From: Meghimatium bilineatum
Lineage: Eukaryota > Mollusca > Gastropoda > Stylommatophora > Philomycidae
Length of the DNA: 64,000 nucleotides
Direction: 5' to 3'
Assembly (NCBI GenBank): GCA_034231615.1
Contig: CM067298.1
Coordinates: 59,362,883 to 59,426,882 of the forward strand
Made by a program: the position numbers and the translations under genes. The notes beneath the pieces are model-generated. The model had not been told where the DNA came from and did no database searches. It worked only from the letters and a program-made list of their open reading frames with translations. Positions 1 through 11,829 of the stretch are shown piece by piece (position 1 is the stretch's first letter; every line of letters begins with the position of its first letter).

Positions 1-94
1 GATGTGGTTTTATAGAATAATCTTGAGAATATCATAGATAGATAAAAAAGCGTAAAGAAGATATCTTCAAAAATGTTCATTAAAAAAGAAAGCT

Positions 95-350
95 GCTTAC
101 CTATATGAGAAAGAGAAAATCCACATTTATGGACACACAATGAGAAGAGGAAAGATAAAACACATTATAGCAACAGGCAAAATGAAGACGAAGAGAGGTA
201 GGGGAAGACCAAGAGAGAAGATGCTTGACAGTCTAGCATTGGAGAACTTCGGTATCGGTAGTGATTAACATCACACGAAATAGAAGGCTGTGGAAAGACA
301 TGATAACCAACGCTACGTGGCATTGACCATGAGAAGATAGTCGGGTAATT
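95..350 (+). mobile_element. LINE fragment (reverse transcriptase C-terminal tail)
   Basis: Broken reading frame with HIYGHTMRRGKIKHIIATGK and RGRGRPREK, the basic tail that follows the thumb of several LINE reverse transcriptases. Related scraps lie at 2335-2520, 2590-2990, 11830-12490 and 54380-54600. Confidence 0.6.
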
Positions 351-402
351 ATTCAACTGTTAACTGAGGTAACATATTTCTGCCACGATTGATGGAATAT
401 GG

Positions 403-403
<1 letters not shown>

Positions 404-468
<65 letters not shown>
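404..468. repeat. (AT)n microsatellite
   Basis: Uninterrupted AT dinucleotide run. Confidence 0.97.
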
Positions 469-472
<4 letters not shown>

Positions 473-644
473 CAAACAGAATAGATACTGTAAAGACAGA
501 GTGTGGAGTGTGTTTAATTAGTGAACTAGCAGAGTCATCAGCGCATACTTTTGGACACGTGCTACAGAAGAATTAACTCTAACGGTCTGCCAACAGCGCA
601 TGGTGTAAATAGTACTAATTTTGAAAAAAATAATTTTTGGGTTG

Positions 645-875
645 AAAGTGTTCGTTTTCAAATTCCGGCTGAATATCTCTTACATCAGGACAATGGTTCT
701 CAAACTCCGGCTGTTTCTCTGTTGCATCAGGACAATGGTTCTCAATCTTCGGCTGTACCTCTGTGCATCAGGACAATGGTTCTCACTCTCCGGCTGTATC
801 TTTCTTTCATCAGGACAATGATTCTCAAACTCCGGCTGGATCTCACTTGCATAAGCACAATTGGTCTACTAAACT
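645..875. repeat. About 42 bp tandem repeat, five units
   Basis: Units contain gttctcaaactccggctg and catcaggacaatg, diverging in the outer copies. The unit resembles the head of the (GAA)n-tailed dispersed repeat (gttctcaaactcctgctg...) seen at 3906 and 61318, so the array seems to have grown from that element. Confidence 0.85.
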
Positions 876-879
876 TCCC

Positions 880-1790
880 GCAGTAGAGTATCCAATAACG
901 TCGTTAAGAGCTCGGCATTCGATATCATATCAGCATTTAAAAAATTATTGATAGCAAAAAAAATATTAATTTTTAGGAACGAACACAAACATTTCAATAA
1001 AATAAGCAATGAAATCAACAGAAGAATTGTAGTAGCGAAATGCACATTAACAAAGATGAAAATTTTTAACCAGACTAAATATAAAGTATATTAAATTAAA
1101 GCCAGGATGGTCACGAAGGATTATTTATGGGATTGTCTGCTAAAACAATAAATTTAAAAATAATTGAGTCAAAGCAGTTATCATTTTTAATTGCTGTCTT
1201 AAAGTTTAAATATTATATGAATTTTAAAATATAAGTATGGAATACAACCCACGTAAATATGGGTAGATTTATATTTTGTGCTCCGTTTAGAGTCACTGAA
1301 GCGATCCATAGTCGCGTTCATATACACTTGCTGATCCAAGAGCAGGGTCGTAGATAACAATTTCCTAGGGGGTGTATTTTCCGCTTTAAATAAGCTAATC
1401 ACTTGGTTTGTGAGATTTATTTATGATCTTATTTTTGGATAACACCTAATGAGAACTGTTTTACAATCTGATTGACAAGTTTCCTTGGACTAAATATCAT
1501 GCTCTATTTTCTGCAGGAGAGAGTTTGAACCCCTCAAACTTACCGCTTATATACGGCTTGAACAAGAGGACTTACAACGGCATTTGTCGGGGGGGGGGGA
1601 ATATTATATTTGTTTGTTAGTGAATTGCAATATTATTAATACGATTATTAGAATTGTAAATTAAAATTAGGTTGAATTATATTATACTTTAAAAAATGTA
1701 TTTTCTACATATAAAAAAGCCGTTTTAATGTGACAGGATCGTGAGTCACTGTACTTATATAAAGTGTGTTCGAACCTAAAACAAGGTTGG
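880..1790. other. No gene recognised
   Basis: AT-rich sequence without a supportable ORF. A weak tRNA-like B box on the minus strand near 1510-1530 and a G run near 1590-1600 are the only marks. Confidence 0.5.
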
Positions 1791-1794
1791 TGAC

Positions 1795-2110
1795 CACTAG
1801 ATATTCCCACTTGAATTATACGGTTGAGAAACATTAAAACTTAAAAGAAAAATGACAAAGAGAATTGTTTCTACGAAATTAAATAACATAGAACAAGCTT
1901 GACAAAAGAGAATTGATTCTCCGAATTGAAATTGCATGGAATAAATTTGACAATAAAGTATTGTTACTACGAAATTAAATGACTTGGAAGAAATTTGGCA
2001 ATAGAGTATTGTTACTACGAAATTAAATGGCATGGAAGAAAATGGACGAAAAAGTATTATTTATCCGAAATAAAATGACATAGAATAAACGTGACAATAC
2101 CATAAAATAC
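1795..2110. repeat. Degenerate 48 bp tandem repeat
   Basis: Successive units carry gacaa(t)agagtattgttactacg and aaattaaatgrcatgg. About six diverged copies; the middle two are the most alike. Confidence 0.8.
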
Positions 2111-2334
2111 GAAATAAGAAATGTTAGAAACACTGTAGTGTCATAAACAACATGATGAAAGCATAATAAACAAACATAAACAGCATGATACACAACATCA
2201 CAAACAACATGCTAACAAGAAGCGTTGAAACAATTCATTTTGGCTAACTGGGCAAGCTTTGAGCAAGGCTATCCACTCAACCCCAATTTATATAAATAAA
2301 ATTCATTTCGGTTGTGGTATCCCTTGAGATTATT

Positions 2335-2520
2335 TATAGCACCCACCATAGGTCTTTTTCAATACCAATATTACCCATGCCACAACTGTAAGTTGTCCAG
2401 CATCTTCTATCTTAGTTTTCATCTATTCCTTCTTGCTCTTTAACGTGCATGTTGTTATGATGTGCTCCACTTTTCCTCTACTCTTGACGTCTAAATAATG
2501 TGCACTGTTTTCTTGTAATG
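2335..2520 (-). mobile_element. LINE fragment (RT C-terminal tail)
   Basis: Minus-strand peptide with SRGKVEHIITTCTLKSKKE, matching the segment at 95-350. Decayed. Confidence 0.45.
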
Positions 2521-2589
2521 TGAAGAAATAATTACCTTTTTGTTATAAATCTCCTTCAAAATATCGTCAGTGCATTATTTATCTTTCCT

Positions 2590-2990
2590 TGTTGTTATCA
2601 TACATTTTTTTTAAATCACAATCAATCAAGTGTCATGCCGAGTTGCGGATGCGGTCATGTTTCTCCACAAATCTGTCTCTTGTATTGTTAATAAGTTCAG
2701 TTTGTGACATTTTTTTGTGTGTTCCATAATGACGACACATAGAAAAAAATCTCTCTGTCTTTTTCTGTCTCTTCTCCCCTTGATCATTACGGTGGTTTTA
2801 CTAAATGTTCAAGTTTTGCTTTTCTCATCACATGCCCTAAAAATATTGATTGTGTGCTCCCTATGGCTTCTACATGACGTCTTACTATTCGACTTATTGT
2901 CTAAGATTCACGTTCACACAGTCAAATTTGTTGTAGGCCTATATAACTTCTAAGAATTCTCTGTATGACTTCAATTGATAGTAACGACAG
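2590..2990 (-). mobile_element. LINE fragment (3' end)
   Basis: Minus strand reads GTHKKMSQTELINNTRDRF, matching the ELIKNTRDR end of the LINEs at 11830-12490 and 54380-54600, with a QGEKRQKKTERF basic stretch upstream. The plus-strand ORF here is a shadow. Confidence 0.6.
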
Positions 2991-2994
2991 AGCG

Positions 2995-3530
2995 CGAAAT
3001 TAATTGTCTTTCAGTATATTTCTTAATCCATAAAGGCGTATCCAGCAGAAGACTTACATCCTCCGGATGAATCATAATCACAGTCCATAATTAGAGTCCA
3101 TAATCACAGACCGATTAATGCGACAGTGAAATGGCGGAGACGCCATAACTCGCTTGCATTTCTTCAACTAACAATTCAAGGATAGGTTTTTTACTTATTC
3201 AGAAGGAATGGTTACGCAACAGTTCTTTTGAGTTGTACAGTTCGGTAACATTTTTCGAATAACTATTAGAACATAGACGCTGTTTCCTACTGTGAAGTTA
3301 TGTTGATACCTGACCAAAGGTGCTTTACAAGCGTACGCTCAATAGAATTCTCGTTCTCGGAGGCTCATTCAAGTTCTTTTTCCCCAGGATGGTCATGAGC
3401 GATGATTTCAAACAACGTCATCTTGACTGATTCGACTTTTCTTTTGTTGGAAACACAAAGTATAAAGCAAAATAACCAACGATCAGTCGTATTAGCTGAA
3501 ATGAATTTCGCTGCTTGAAATCAGTGCACA
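2995..3530. other. No gene recognised
   Basis: No ORF or repeat that can be supported, apart from the short direct repeat agtccataatcacag/agtccataattagag near 3080-3110. Confidence 0.4.
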
Positions 3531-3534
3531 AATT

Positions 3535-3610
3535 TATTTGGGAGTAGGACTTGAACTAGATTTCAAGAACAGGAATTTCCGTTGAGAAGTTCGACCTCTA
3601 TGTTACCGTG
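3535..3610 (-). mobile_element. tRNA-derived SINE remnant
   Basis: On the minus strand the order is an A-box-like start (gtaacatagaggtcgaac) then a B box (tagttcaagtcctactccc), the layout of a tRNA-derived SINE head. No proper tRNA cloverleaf is evident. Confidence 0.45.
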
Positions 3611-3905
3611 TGACACTTAATATTACTGGATAAAAATCGAAGATATCAACATGGGCTATTTAGTTTAGTTCTGCTTCATCACAACAAAGTTGGATCACGT
3701 GTATCTTGATTGACACGCAGAAAATTAACTACCAGGGTGGCCACTTGGTGAACATTTTACCTAGCAGCATCAACAACCTTAATGCTTTTCACCTGTTCTG
3801 TTCACTAAAAACTCACTTTGACGGCAAACATTTGGTGAATGAAGAGAAATTTCCGTCTGAAAATTGCTGAAATTTCCGCCTTTTGTCGTAGATATTGAAA
3901 CTTCT

Positions 3906-4130
3906 TCTTCTTCTTCTTCAGCGTTCATTCTCAAACTCCTGCTGAATTCTCTTGTAGCAGGACCATTGTCCTACTAGATTTCCAGAAGAAAGTAGTCCAG
4001 AGAATGGAAATGCGTTGTGTCGCCGTTTTATTTGCGCCAATGGCCCGACACATCCGTCTTCGGGGGAATTGAAACAATACAAAAGGGATGATAAAAAGTG
4101 TTTTACTTGTTGTAGATGTTCAGGCATCGC
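3906..4130 (-). mobile_element. (GAA)n-tailed dispersed repeat, type B
   Basis: Reads on the minus strand to end in gagaatgaacgctgaagaagaagaag. Other type B copies lie at 10845-11005 (+) and 61318-61480 (-). The short minus-strand ORF across it (GQWSCYKRIQQEFENER) is shared between copies, so it may be the 3' end of an unidentified LINE ORF. Confidence 0.7.
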
Positions 4131-4134
4131 GCAA

Positions 4135-4750
4135 TGGATGATAGAAAGACTGATTGTAGATTCTGAGGCCCTGCTAAAGTGACGATAAAGAGTGTTCTAC
4201 TGGTTGCAGATTATGAGACACCGCTAAATACATGGTAAAATGGGTTTACTTGTAGATTATGAGACACCGCTAAATGCATGATAAAATGGGTTTACTTGTA
4301 GATTATGAGACACCGCAAAATTCATGATAAAATGGGTTTACTTGTAGATTATGAGACACCGCTAAATGCATGATAAAATGGGTTTACATGTAGATTATGA
4401 GACACCGCTAAATGCATGATAAAATGGGTTTACTTGTAGATTATGAGACACCGCTAAATGCATGATAAAATGGGTTTACTTGTAGATTATGAGACATCGC
4501 TAAATGCATGATAAAATGGGTTTACTTGTAGATTATGAGACATCGCTAAATGCATGATAAAATGGGTTTACTTGTAGATTATGAGACACCGCTAAATGCA
4601 TGATAAAATGGGTTTACTTGTAGATTATGAGACACCACTAAAGATATGATATAATGTATCCACTGTCGGTAGATTATTAGACTCTACTAAAGGATACTAA
4701 AATATGTCCACTGATTTTAGAGTATGAGACATCGCTATAAAGGAATGATA
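4135..4750. repeat. 46 bp minisatellite
   Basis: About twelve units of tagattatgagacaccgcta plus aatgcatgataaaatgggtt; the central units are nearly identical, the edges diverged. Confidence 0.95.
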
Positions 4751-4754
4751 AAAA

Positions 4755-5225
4755 TGTTTTTTTACTGACGACACAATAATTCTTGTTGCATTTCGTTCAT
4801 GTAGTTACCTTTCTGTTGTCCATGTGAATGGATCTGTGATCAATTTTTCACTCCGTGCCACCCTTGCAAGTTTCTAGGGGGCATATATCTCACGTTGAAT
4901 ATCATTAGTCTATGTCATCAAGTCTAAGCCATTAAATCTCATATTGTCTGCATTATATAAGATACTTCATCTGTGCTAGAAGGAAGGAGCATACCCTGGA
5001 GTTGCACAACCTCAATACCACAATTTTATTTTTAAAAACAAGAGTGATTGTAACAATTATAAACTATGATTTGCAATATGAATGCATGTATGTTCCTCAG
5101 TAGGCTGTAGCTGCAAGCGGACTGCGTGTTCCATTTTCTTTTAATTCCACTGCTGATAAATCCATTACATATCCGGCTATGTAGATATGGTAATGGTAAA
5201 GTCTTGTGGTATGAACTTGTGTAAT
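4755..5225. other. No gene recognised
   Basis: Unique-looking AT-rich sequence with no supportable feature. Confidence 0.4.
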
Positions 5226-5227
5226 GG

Positions 5228-5475
5228 ACTGAGGAGCGCCGTAGCCTAGTTGATGCTGAGCTTGACTTCTGTGACGAGGTTACAACGTGCCAGTGTCGAA
5301 TCCACATCTGGGCAACATCAAAACGGATCATGATTTCTTGTCTGACACGACCATTCCTCCAGTCGACCCAGCTGTAAATGGGTACCTGATGCATGAGTTT
5401 GGTTGGGGAGGTAATCCCAGCAAGGAAGGGAACTAGTATATGAAGTATTATCTTCATCCCGACGGCAGGTAACTG
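5228..5475 (+). mobile_element. tRNA-derived SINE
   Basis: Begins gaggagcgccgtagcctagt (A box region) and has a B box gtgtcgaatcc about 50 bp later, followed by a SINE-type body (cagctgtaaatgggtacctg). The 141-residue minus-strand ORF over it is a shadow. Confidence 0.7.
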
Positions 5476-5529
5476 CCATGGAACTTACCTTTAATTGATT
5501 TATAAAATTTCACTGCCTGATACAAGATT

Positions 5530-5700
5530 AATGGATTTTTCCGTTTCTTGGAGGTCTGGTTTTCTAATTTCGGAGGAGCCTGTGGATGTTTAAAGTGCTT
5601 ACGTGCTCTTAGTGATAATCTTGGCAGGAAGCGTGCTTCTCTGTGAATACATATTGGGAATGAAGTCCGAGTACAATGGAGTTAATCTTCAAAACATTTA
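5530..5700 (+). mobile_element. Old copy of the SINE family found at 27365, 42838 and 51650
   Basis: Shares the body features cggagg-agcctgtggat, gtgctcttagtgataatctt, ggcaggaagcgtgcttc and gagtacaatggagttaatc with the younger copies, at clearly lower identity. Confidence 0.6.
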
Positions 5701-5704
5701 CAAC

Positions 5705-7610
5705 CATTTTTAATTAAACAGTTCTCATTTTTATTTGTACATCATTTCAGCTTTCTTTCTTGAGCTTCTTGTTACTTGGACGACAGTAAAGGTAGTCCCA
5801 TATCATATCATTTGAATGCGATATATGTTATACCATACATATCACAAGCAAATCGTTTCTTGGGTGCTGTTACTTTATGTTTAGCGTCTCAAACCGGGGG
5901 AGTCCGGTAATAGTCATCTATATAAATATACATATATACGGTAATGATATGAAGGATAGTTGTCTAGAAGTCAAGAAGTATTGCCAGAATGTCCTACACC
6001 AGAACCATTTCTCAAAAGTATAACAGGAAAACATTTAAGCCTCACGTGTACCAATCTCTTCTTCAGAATAACGCTGTTTGCTGAGCTAAAGCGGAGTAAC
6101 CTATCATTGCTTTTTTAGCCGTTCTGGCTACACAAAAAAAACACGTTAAGCGACTAATATCAATAGCATCAGCCAATATGAGTGACGCTGCGTGATATCG
6201 AAACGCACCACTGTTTTAGAGAAGGACTCCGAACATGAAAATGTGTTAAGTCAAATGCCCGGATATTTTTGGCAACAAATGTAACTTTCTGTGGCGTTCT
6301 GTAAGCCTGTAGCAAGTCATTTTGTATATGTAGATGTACATGGTCTGGTAACAATTTGTACAAATGATAGGAATGGAGAGCGGAAATTCAGGAAATTTAT
6401 CTCATAATTTTTAGACGGTAGGCCAATGAACTAGAAACTAAGCTAATCAAAATGTTAGATAGCTATAATGACATAGTTCATCGTCAGATCTTGGCACTTG
6501 AACACGTCCATGGATACTCCGATCTCCTATTCAATATGCCCTCCAGAATATGATAACTGGATGTTCATGTTCTATGTTGACTTAAAACTGTTGGGTTTTT
6601 TTCCGATTCCTAAATGCAGCTCATTTCTTGAAACTCCAAGACTCATTCACGGGTCCTGCATTCTGGCTACAGACACAGAAGAAACGTACCTTGCTTCATC
6701 CGATTGGTCTAGATACTAGATTGAATTCAGATTGTCAGAGTTGTCCATCAAACTACTACGTGTCACAGCAATCATGCTAACACGCAGTCTGATATAGACA
6801 TATCTATAAATTGAATATCCACAGGAACAATTACTCTTAATACTGAAACGACGAAAACGTGAATGGTTTGAACGTGCATACAAACACGATCATTGTCAAA
6901 ACTGATACTACAGGAAATAGGTGTTGGTGGAGAAAGAAGAGGGTGCCAAAGAAAATAATGGACAGACAACTTCAAGGACTGAACGGGTCAGCATTCTTCT
7001 TCACTCGTCTGCATCGCTGAAAATAAAAATCGAGGAATCATTAGTGTTTATGCATACAATGTGGTACTACTACGACCTGGTGAACCATGGTCTTATGATT
7101 AGATAAACTGGATATTTACTCAAATGTCCACAGAGCATCGTCTACTTGGTCCATATCCATTGTCACGAAACAGATTTTGTTGTTGTAGAAAGAAGTCTAA
7201 GTGTCATATAAGCTAAGCACTCAAGTTTATTTCGACCCCCCCCCAATCCCACCCCAAGAATTACGAGCGATAAAGCTTTTATTCTATATGAGCAATGAAG
7301 AAGCACTCAAGTCAGAAATGAATTGTTTGTTAACGAATGAGATAAATAATAAAGTTTAGTTTATGAACGATATCGACAACATATGTAGTGGGAAAAATCA
7401 TGACAGGAAAATGGAGTAGGCGGAAGAACGTGCTGTAGTCATTCAGGCAGACTGTGATGAGAGGTTTTCTGTAAGGGATATGCAATAACAATGTTTCTCA
7501 AAACTGTTCGTGCCTTCACACCATTTTATATAGAGTATATAGGCGGGTGCCTCTTTCGTATAGATTGGCTGTGCCAGCACCCCCTTTTTGTGTATATTAT
7601 ATAGACGAAA
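5705..7610. other. No gene recognised
   Basis: Includes an unrecognised 73-codon ORF at 6498-6719 (+) with no family signature. A segment near 6175-6260 (atgagtgacgctgcgtgatat) resembles motifs of the fold-back repeat at 15360-16165. There is a C run near 7240. Confidence 0.4.
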
Positions 7611-7619
7611 AGTTGTTGT

Positions 7620-7975
7620 ATTGAGAACTCCAGACTGGCTCCCACAAGACAGGAGGACAGAAGAAGCGTTTTAAAGACACTCTTAACACATCACTGACTC
7701 ACTTAAAAATAGACAAATTCATAGAAGAATCTTGCACAGGACAGATCCGACTGACGTCGCAGAATCAAGAATGATGCAGCAGTTACGGAGAATCTCAAAC
7801 ATCAAGAAGCGCAATGAAAACGCGCTAGAAGGAAGACGAGAGTTGATCAACGTCCAACAGACACCTCCCACACATTCCTAGATTATAGCAGACAATTCCA
7901 AGCACGCATATGACTCATTCGTCACAGTCAAACACACTGCAGACATTATCATAATCATCATCCCAGTAGAGCTGA
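7620..7975 (+). mobile_element. LINE 3' end with C-terminal C2H2 finger
   Basis: Frames read GGQKKRFKDTLNTSLTHLKI, the RT tail also present at 62855-63675, then a decayed C2H2-like segment (CRQFQARI...SHSQTHC) and a cat/att-rich tail. Confidence 0.65.
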
Positions 7976-7984
7976 ATGGTCATC

Positions 7985-8250
7985 ATCTACTTCGATGGAA
8001 AAAAAACAGACGAACAACAAAAGAGTTGATGCATTGACGGGTAAAGCTAAAGTGGATGGCACTGTGATAAGATGAGGCAGTTGAATTAATGAGAGCACTC
8101 AAGTATACATTACAAGAATACGAAGAAACGTAGTAAAGACAATGTATATGTTCAGAGAATTATAGAAATTGAACTTATCAGAGAAGGTATGAGACAGTTC
8201 CTTCCTCTATGGAATGATCAAAAGAACCTAAAATCAACAACTTTTTTATG
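7985..8250 (+). mobile_element. RNase H-bearing LINE, 3' fragment
   Basis: Decayed match (VDALTGKAKVDGTVIR) to the RNase H C-terminus seen at 41525-41900 (DVLAGKALVNGTEDK) and 47325-47700 (DTLAGNAVVDGTVFK), followed by the same YxxDNVHVQRIIE-like stretch. Confidence 0.6.
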
Positions 8251-8254
8251 TTTG

Positions 8255-9110
8255 TTAATTAGGGGATTAAAGCCTCTTGCAGGGCCACGGCATTTTCATC
8301 CTAAGACCGCAGTCTGTATGTCTTTTATCTTATTGTGACCTTATGGTCTGGGACATATATCACTTATCATGCGTTCAATTATTGCTAAATGACTTCCATT
8401 GTGCCAGTATCTTTTTGGTGAGTGTACGTCTGATCAATTACTGTTGTCGTGTCAATAACTTTGGTTAGTTGGTTAAGTAAAATGTGCCTCTTATGTCCTG
8501 ATAAGCTCTTTTCAACCATGGACATTAGTTAAATTTTGGATATATCAGAACTTTACAACCATCATAATAATAGTTGAAGTCACAGATCTGATAACCCAGT
8601 CACTAAGAATTTCTACTGTACTATGTAGCATCTAGTGTCAACAGCTCACTCTGGTCGGGCGCTGATCTTATATAACCGTAAATAGTTGTCGGTATGGCAA
8701 TCAGATTGCTTATAGGAATATAGCCAGTGACGTGATGTTGTTTTCTAATCAAGAATCAAAGCTGGCGCCCTGTCCCCATTATATATATATATATATATAT
8801 ATATTACTCTAGATGGTTCACCAAATCTTACAGAAGAATGATAAACTAGTTGGCCCAAGGGTATGTTCTAAGCTCCTGACAGGACGTGATGATCCTACGA
8901 TACTATCGCATTGGAATGTCTCAATTTGAGAACTACACATACATTCATACACTGCATGTAACAAGCCATGAAATCGTTGTATCCCGGCTCGATGCGTGTA
9001 AATTCGGTAATACAGACTTGGGTGTCACCTCCGTTACTCAACTGAGGAAGACCTGTTCGTTTGCAATAAAGCTATTAGTTTTCAAGAATTACATTACTCA
9101 CAATGGATTG
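8255..9110. other. No gene recognised
   Basis: Holds an (AT)n run at 8779-8804. The ORFs at 8277 and 8886 have no family signature. Confidence 0.4.
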
Positions 9111-9180
9111 CTTCGTCGTCATCATCAAAACCATCATCATCACAATTAACATCATCCATGTCATCATCATTATCACATAC
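9111..9180. repeat. (ATC)n-rich simple repeat
   Basis: Imperfect cat/atc repeat, possibly an old retroelement tail. Confidence 0.75.
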
Positions 9181-9184
9181 TGTA

Positions 9185-9950
9185 AACACTATAAAAGCAA
9201 GAGAAAATTAAAGACATATATTTATAAACATTTAAAGAAATGTAACGTTTATTTTGAAACAACCATATAAGGTGCAATAGATTACTGTCATTTTTATGCA
9301 TTGGTATTAATTGTTCCATTCCCAATAGAAGTTTGTTGTTGCTTTTATCAAGCATTGTAGAGCACATGCTTCTTCGAGAGACTGATTACTATCAATAGAA
9401 ATATACTGTTTGTCTTCTATCCTGTACTTACAAATTAGGAACATGCTCCATATTTTGATTAATCTTTATTGGTTCAGCCTTTCATAAAGGCTCATCGTCC
9501 CTAACGTTCATTGACGTTAAAACCACAGTTATTTCTTGGGGTGATATCGCCGACTTTGAGAAACCCCGTGCTACATGATCATGTGTACAAAATAACGGCG
9601 GGATAAATGTATTTAGCAGCCGATAATAATCAAATCTAGCCCGACAGAATGAATAGCGGGCCCTTTAGCAAAAGATAGATGAGTTGTTGAGATAAACCAT
9701 GGGAGAATAAGCAAAACAAAATAATGTAACTTTCAGACTAATATAACTTATATTGATCTTGTAACTAAGGAATATAGAAATAGTTCAAACATAAATATTG
9801 ACACAAGCAACTGTATTCTTGTTTCTTAATTCAAGCAAGGACCATATATAGGTCTCAGTATTTTAGTGGTAGACGAAACATAAACAGTAACCACTTCAGT
9901 GAAAGAGTTGCGTAGAATTAAAATGGAAACTCCATGACTCATCATTACTA
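9185..9950. other. No gene recognised
   Basis: AT-rich; a small minus-strand ORF at 9173-9367 has no family signature. Direct flank of the LINE that follows. Confidence 0.4.
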
Positions 9951-9956
9951 TAACAA

Positions 9957-10405
9957 CAATGCACACAGTTAAAATGATTCTGAATTCTGTGAACAAAGAA
10001 AATTGGATGAACAGATGGGTCATGGGAAACACTGGGAGGGAAATCTATAAATATATGACCAGCCCAAATCCTAAAGACAATATCAACCTCCTGGAAAGAA
10101 AAGACCAGAGTATCATATTCCGACTGCGCATACAACATGTACAGCTTAACAATCACCTGTACAGAATACAACCACAACACACTCCAGGGTGCCGGCTGTG
10201 CACTCATCCATATGAAACAGTTGACCACCAACTTTTTGAATGTCCAGCGCTGGATGTCAGGAAAATGCTTCACCCTCCAGGGCCAGATAAATGGAACACA
10301 TTATATGGAACAAAACAACAGCTCACAAACACATGTATATATCACACAATGGCATTGGGTCAAAGGGCATGAGCCCATGGACCGCTGGATCAGCAGCCAA
10401 CCAAC
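9957..10405 (+). mobile_element. Nimbus/I-like LINE, 5'-truncated 3' end
   Basis: An open frame of 137 codons at 9959-10372 is nearly identical to the C-terminus of the copy at 22483-23726, with the zinc-knuckle-like CRLCTHPYETVDHQLFECP, and ends MALGQRA. It is followed by catgagcccatggaccgctg and a (CCAA)-type tail. It starts abruptly, the normal 5' truncation of LINEs. Nimbus is the named I-clade element of Biomphalaria; the identity here is by type, not by alignment. Confidence 0.85.
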
Positions 10406-10414
10406 CATCATTAC

Positions 10415-10625
10415 CATCATCGGGTAGCATATCTTGGACGGGATGTATCAGCCATCATCATGTAGCATATCTTGGACAGGATGTATCAGCCATTATCAGG
10501 TGGCATATCTTGGACAGGATGTATCAGGCAATCACAATCGTTTGAAACTCTTGTCGACCATACTCGAATCTTTCCGTTTCTGTGAGTAACATGGTCAAGT
10601 AGCCTTGAATATCTTGTACCATCTT
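10415..10625 (-). mobile_element. LINE 3' end with tandemly amplified terminus
   Basis: Three about 38 bp units (agcatatcttggacaggatg, tatcagccat...) lead into sequence reading on the minus strand RNGKIRVWSTRVSN. The LINE end at 16225-16300 has the same order (actgaacaggatgtagcag, then RNGSR.TEVSY). Confidence 0.6.
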
Positions 10626-10844
10626 AGATTACATTGCATCATGATCGTAAAAGTATATGACATGATGACTGATTGGAAAGCGGTCTTCTAAAATGACCAA
10701 TTTAAAGTTTTTTTCGTGATTTTCATTGGCTGTAGACAAAAGGCATAAACATAGTGACCAAAGCTAATCACGAGAAAGTCGAAAGAGTCATTCAAGAAGG
10801 TTGTTGTCCAATTAACCAACACATCTTATATAGTATACCATGCC

Positions 10845-11005
10845 GAAGATGGATGTGTCTGGCCATTGGTCCAATTAAACCGGCGGCACAACGCATTTCC
10901 ATTCTCTGGACTACATCCTGCTGGAAATCTGGTATGACCATTGTCCTGCTACAAGAGAGATCCAGTGAGAGTTTGAGAATGAACGCCGAAGAAGACGAAG
11001 AATAT
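10845..11005 (+). mobile_element. (GAA)n-tailed dispersed repeat, type B, opposite orientation
   Basis: Carries gcatttccattctctggact, then atcctgctggaaatctgg, and ends gagtttgagaatgaacgccg followed by aagaagacgaagaa. Reverse complement of the arrangement at 3906-4130. Confidence 0.75.
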
Positions 11006-11009
11006 AGTA

Positions 11010-11415
11010 GACATTCACGCTTGCATCATCTTTACATAAAATCTATGAATATGTTTGATACTTTTTTTTTAAATACTGTAAATCAGAAGTGCAAAGATGT
11101 AACAGGCTAGATTTTAACATTTAAGTTTACATATCACCTACAACAGAGACTTTCAGCCGAAGTCATATAGCAACCAAATGGGACACCGCGAACCCTTGGG
11201 AATCAAGAACAAAAAAGTGGATAAACATAGTCAACATACTAATTTTTATCGCTGGAATTATTGGAAAACTATGTAATACAGTAAATAATATTTAAAGATG
11301 CGAAATATCTATTATACATGCTATAGGAAAGTTACAAACGACAGCAGCATTTTAAACATTAAAAAAACAATCAATTCAAGGGAATACTATCAAGGCATAT
11401 GCGAAGTAGAGTGAT
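11010..11415. other. No gene recognised
   Basis: AT-rich, no supportable ORF. Confidence 0.4.
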
Positions 11416-11421
11416 AGGATT

Positions 11422-11640
11422 ATTCTTGAATCTTGATTCTTGATTAGAAACTGGCCTCACAGCACGTGAGGCATTCCCATAAGTACTCCGCCCTTGTTCC
11501 AGCAGCCATCTGACTCGACGAGGTTTCGAGTCTAATGCCGCCAAAACAGACGTCGACATCAGGGCACAAATCTGGCCCTTGCGACAGGTTTCTTTGTTGT
11601 TCCGCCCACCCAAACCGTGGGGTAACTGTTCAAGCACAGC
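11422..11640 (-). mobile_element. RNase H-bearing LINE, 3' terminus
   Basis: One minus-strand frame reads QMAAGTRAEYLWECLTCCEA and then ends with caagaatcaagattc, the same terminus as at 47325 (AAGTEHFWEYT) and 41860-41895 (EHIWECPQ...). Confidence 0.6.
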
Positions 11641-11699
11641 GTCGGCCTGTCGGAACAACATGGTAACTGTTATCGAAGGTTAAGACTACGGGATTGTAT

Positions 11700-11825
11700 A
11701 AATGACGTGCCGTGAAGCTTCTATAAGAAGATAACCTCAATATAAAGACATGTCATCTACTAAGGTTTTCTGTTGCATGAGTGGTTTGTCTAGTCAGCCA
11801 TTGGTGAGACCCACAAAAAGTGATA
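11700..11825 (+). repeat. Dispersed repeat shared with 31372-31500
   Basis: The stretch from cgtgaagcttctataagaag through ctactaaggttttctgttgc to ccattggtgagacc recurs on the minus strand at 31372-31500 with high identity. No coding role identified. Confidence 0.75.
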
Positions 11826-11829
11826 GGAT

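Noticed and set aside
5032-5457. 141-codon minus-strand ORF
   Set aside because: Lies over a SINE in antisense and has no family signature.
9896-10273. 125-codon minus-strand ORF
   Set aside because: Antisense shadow of the Nimbus-like LINE; the same antisense ORF appears at the other copies.
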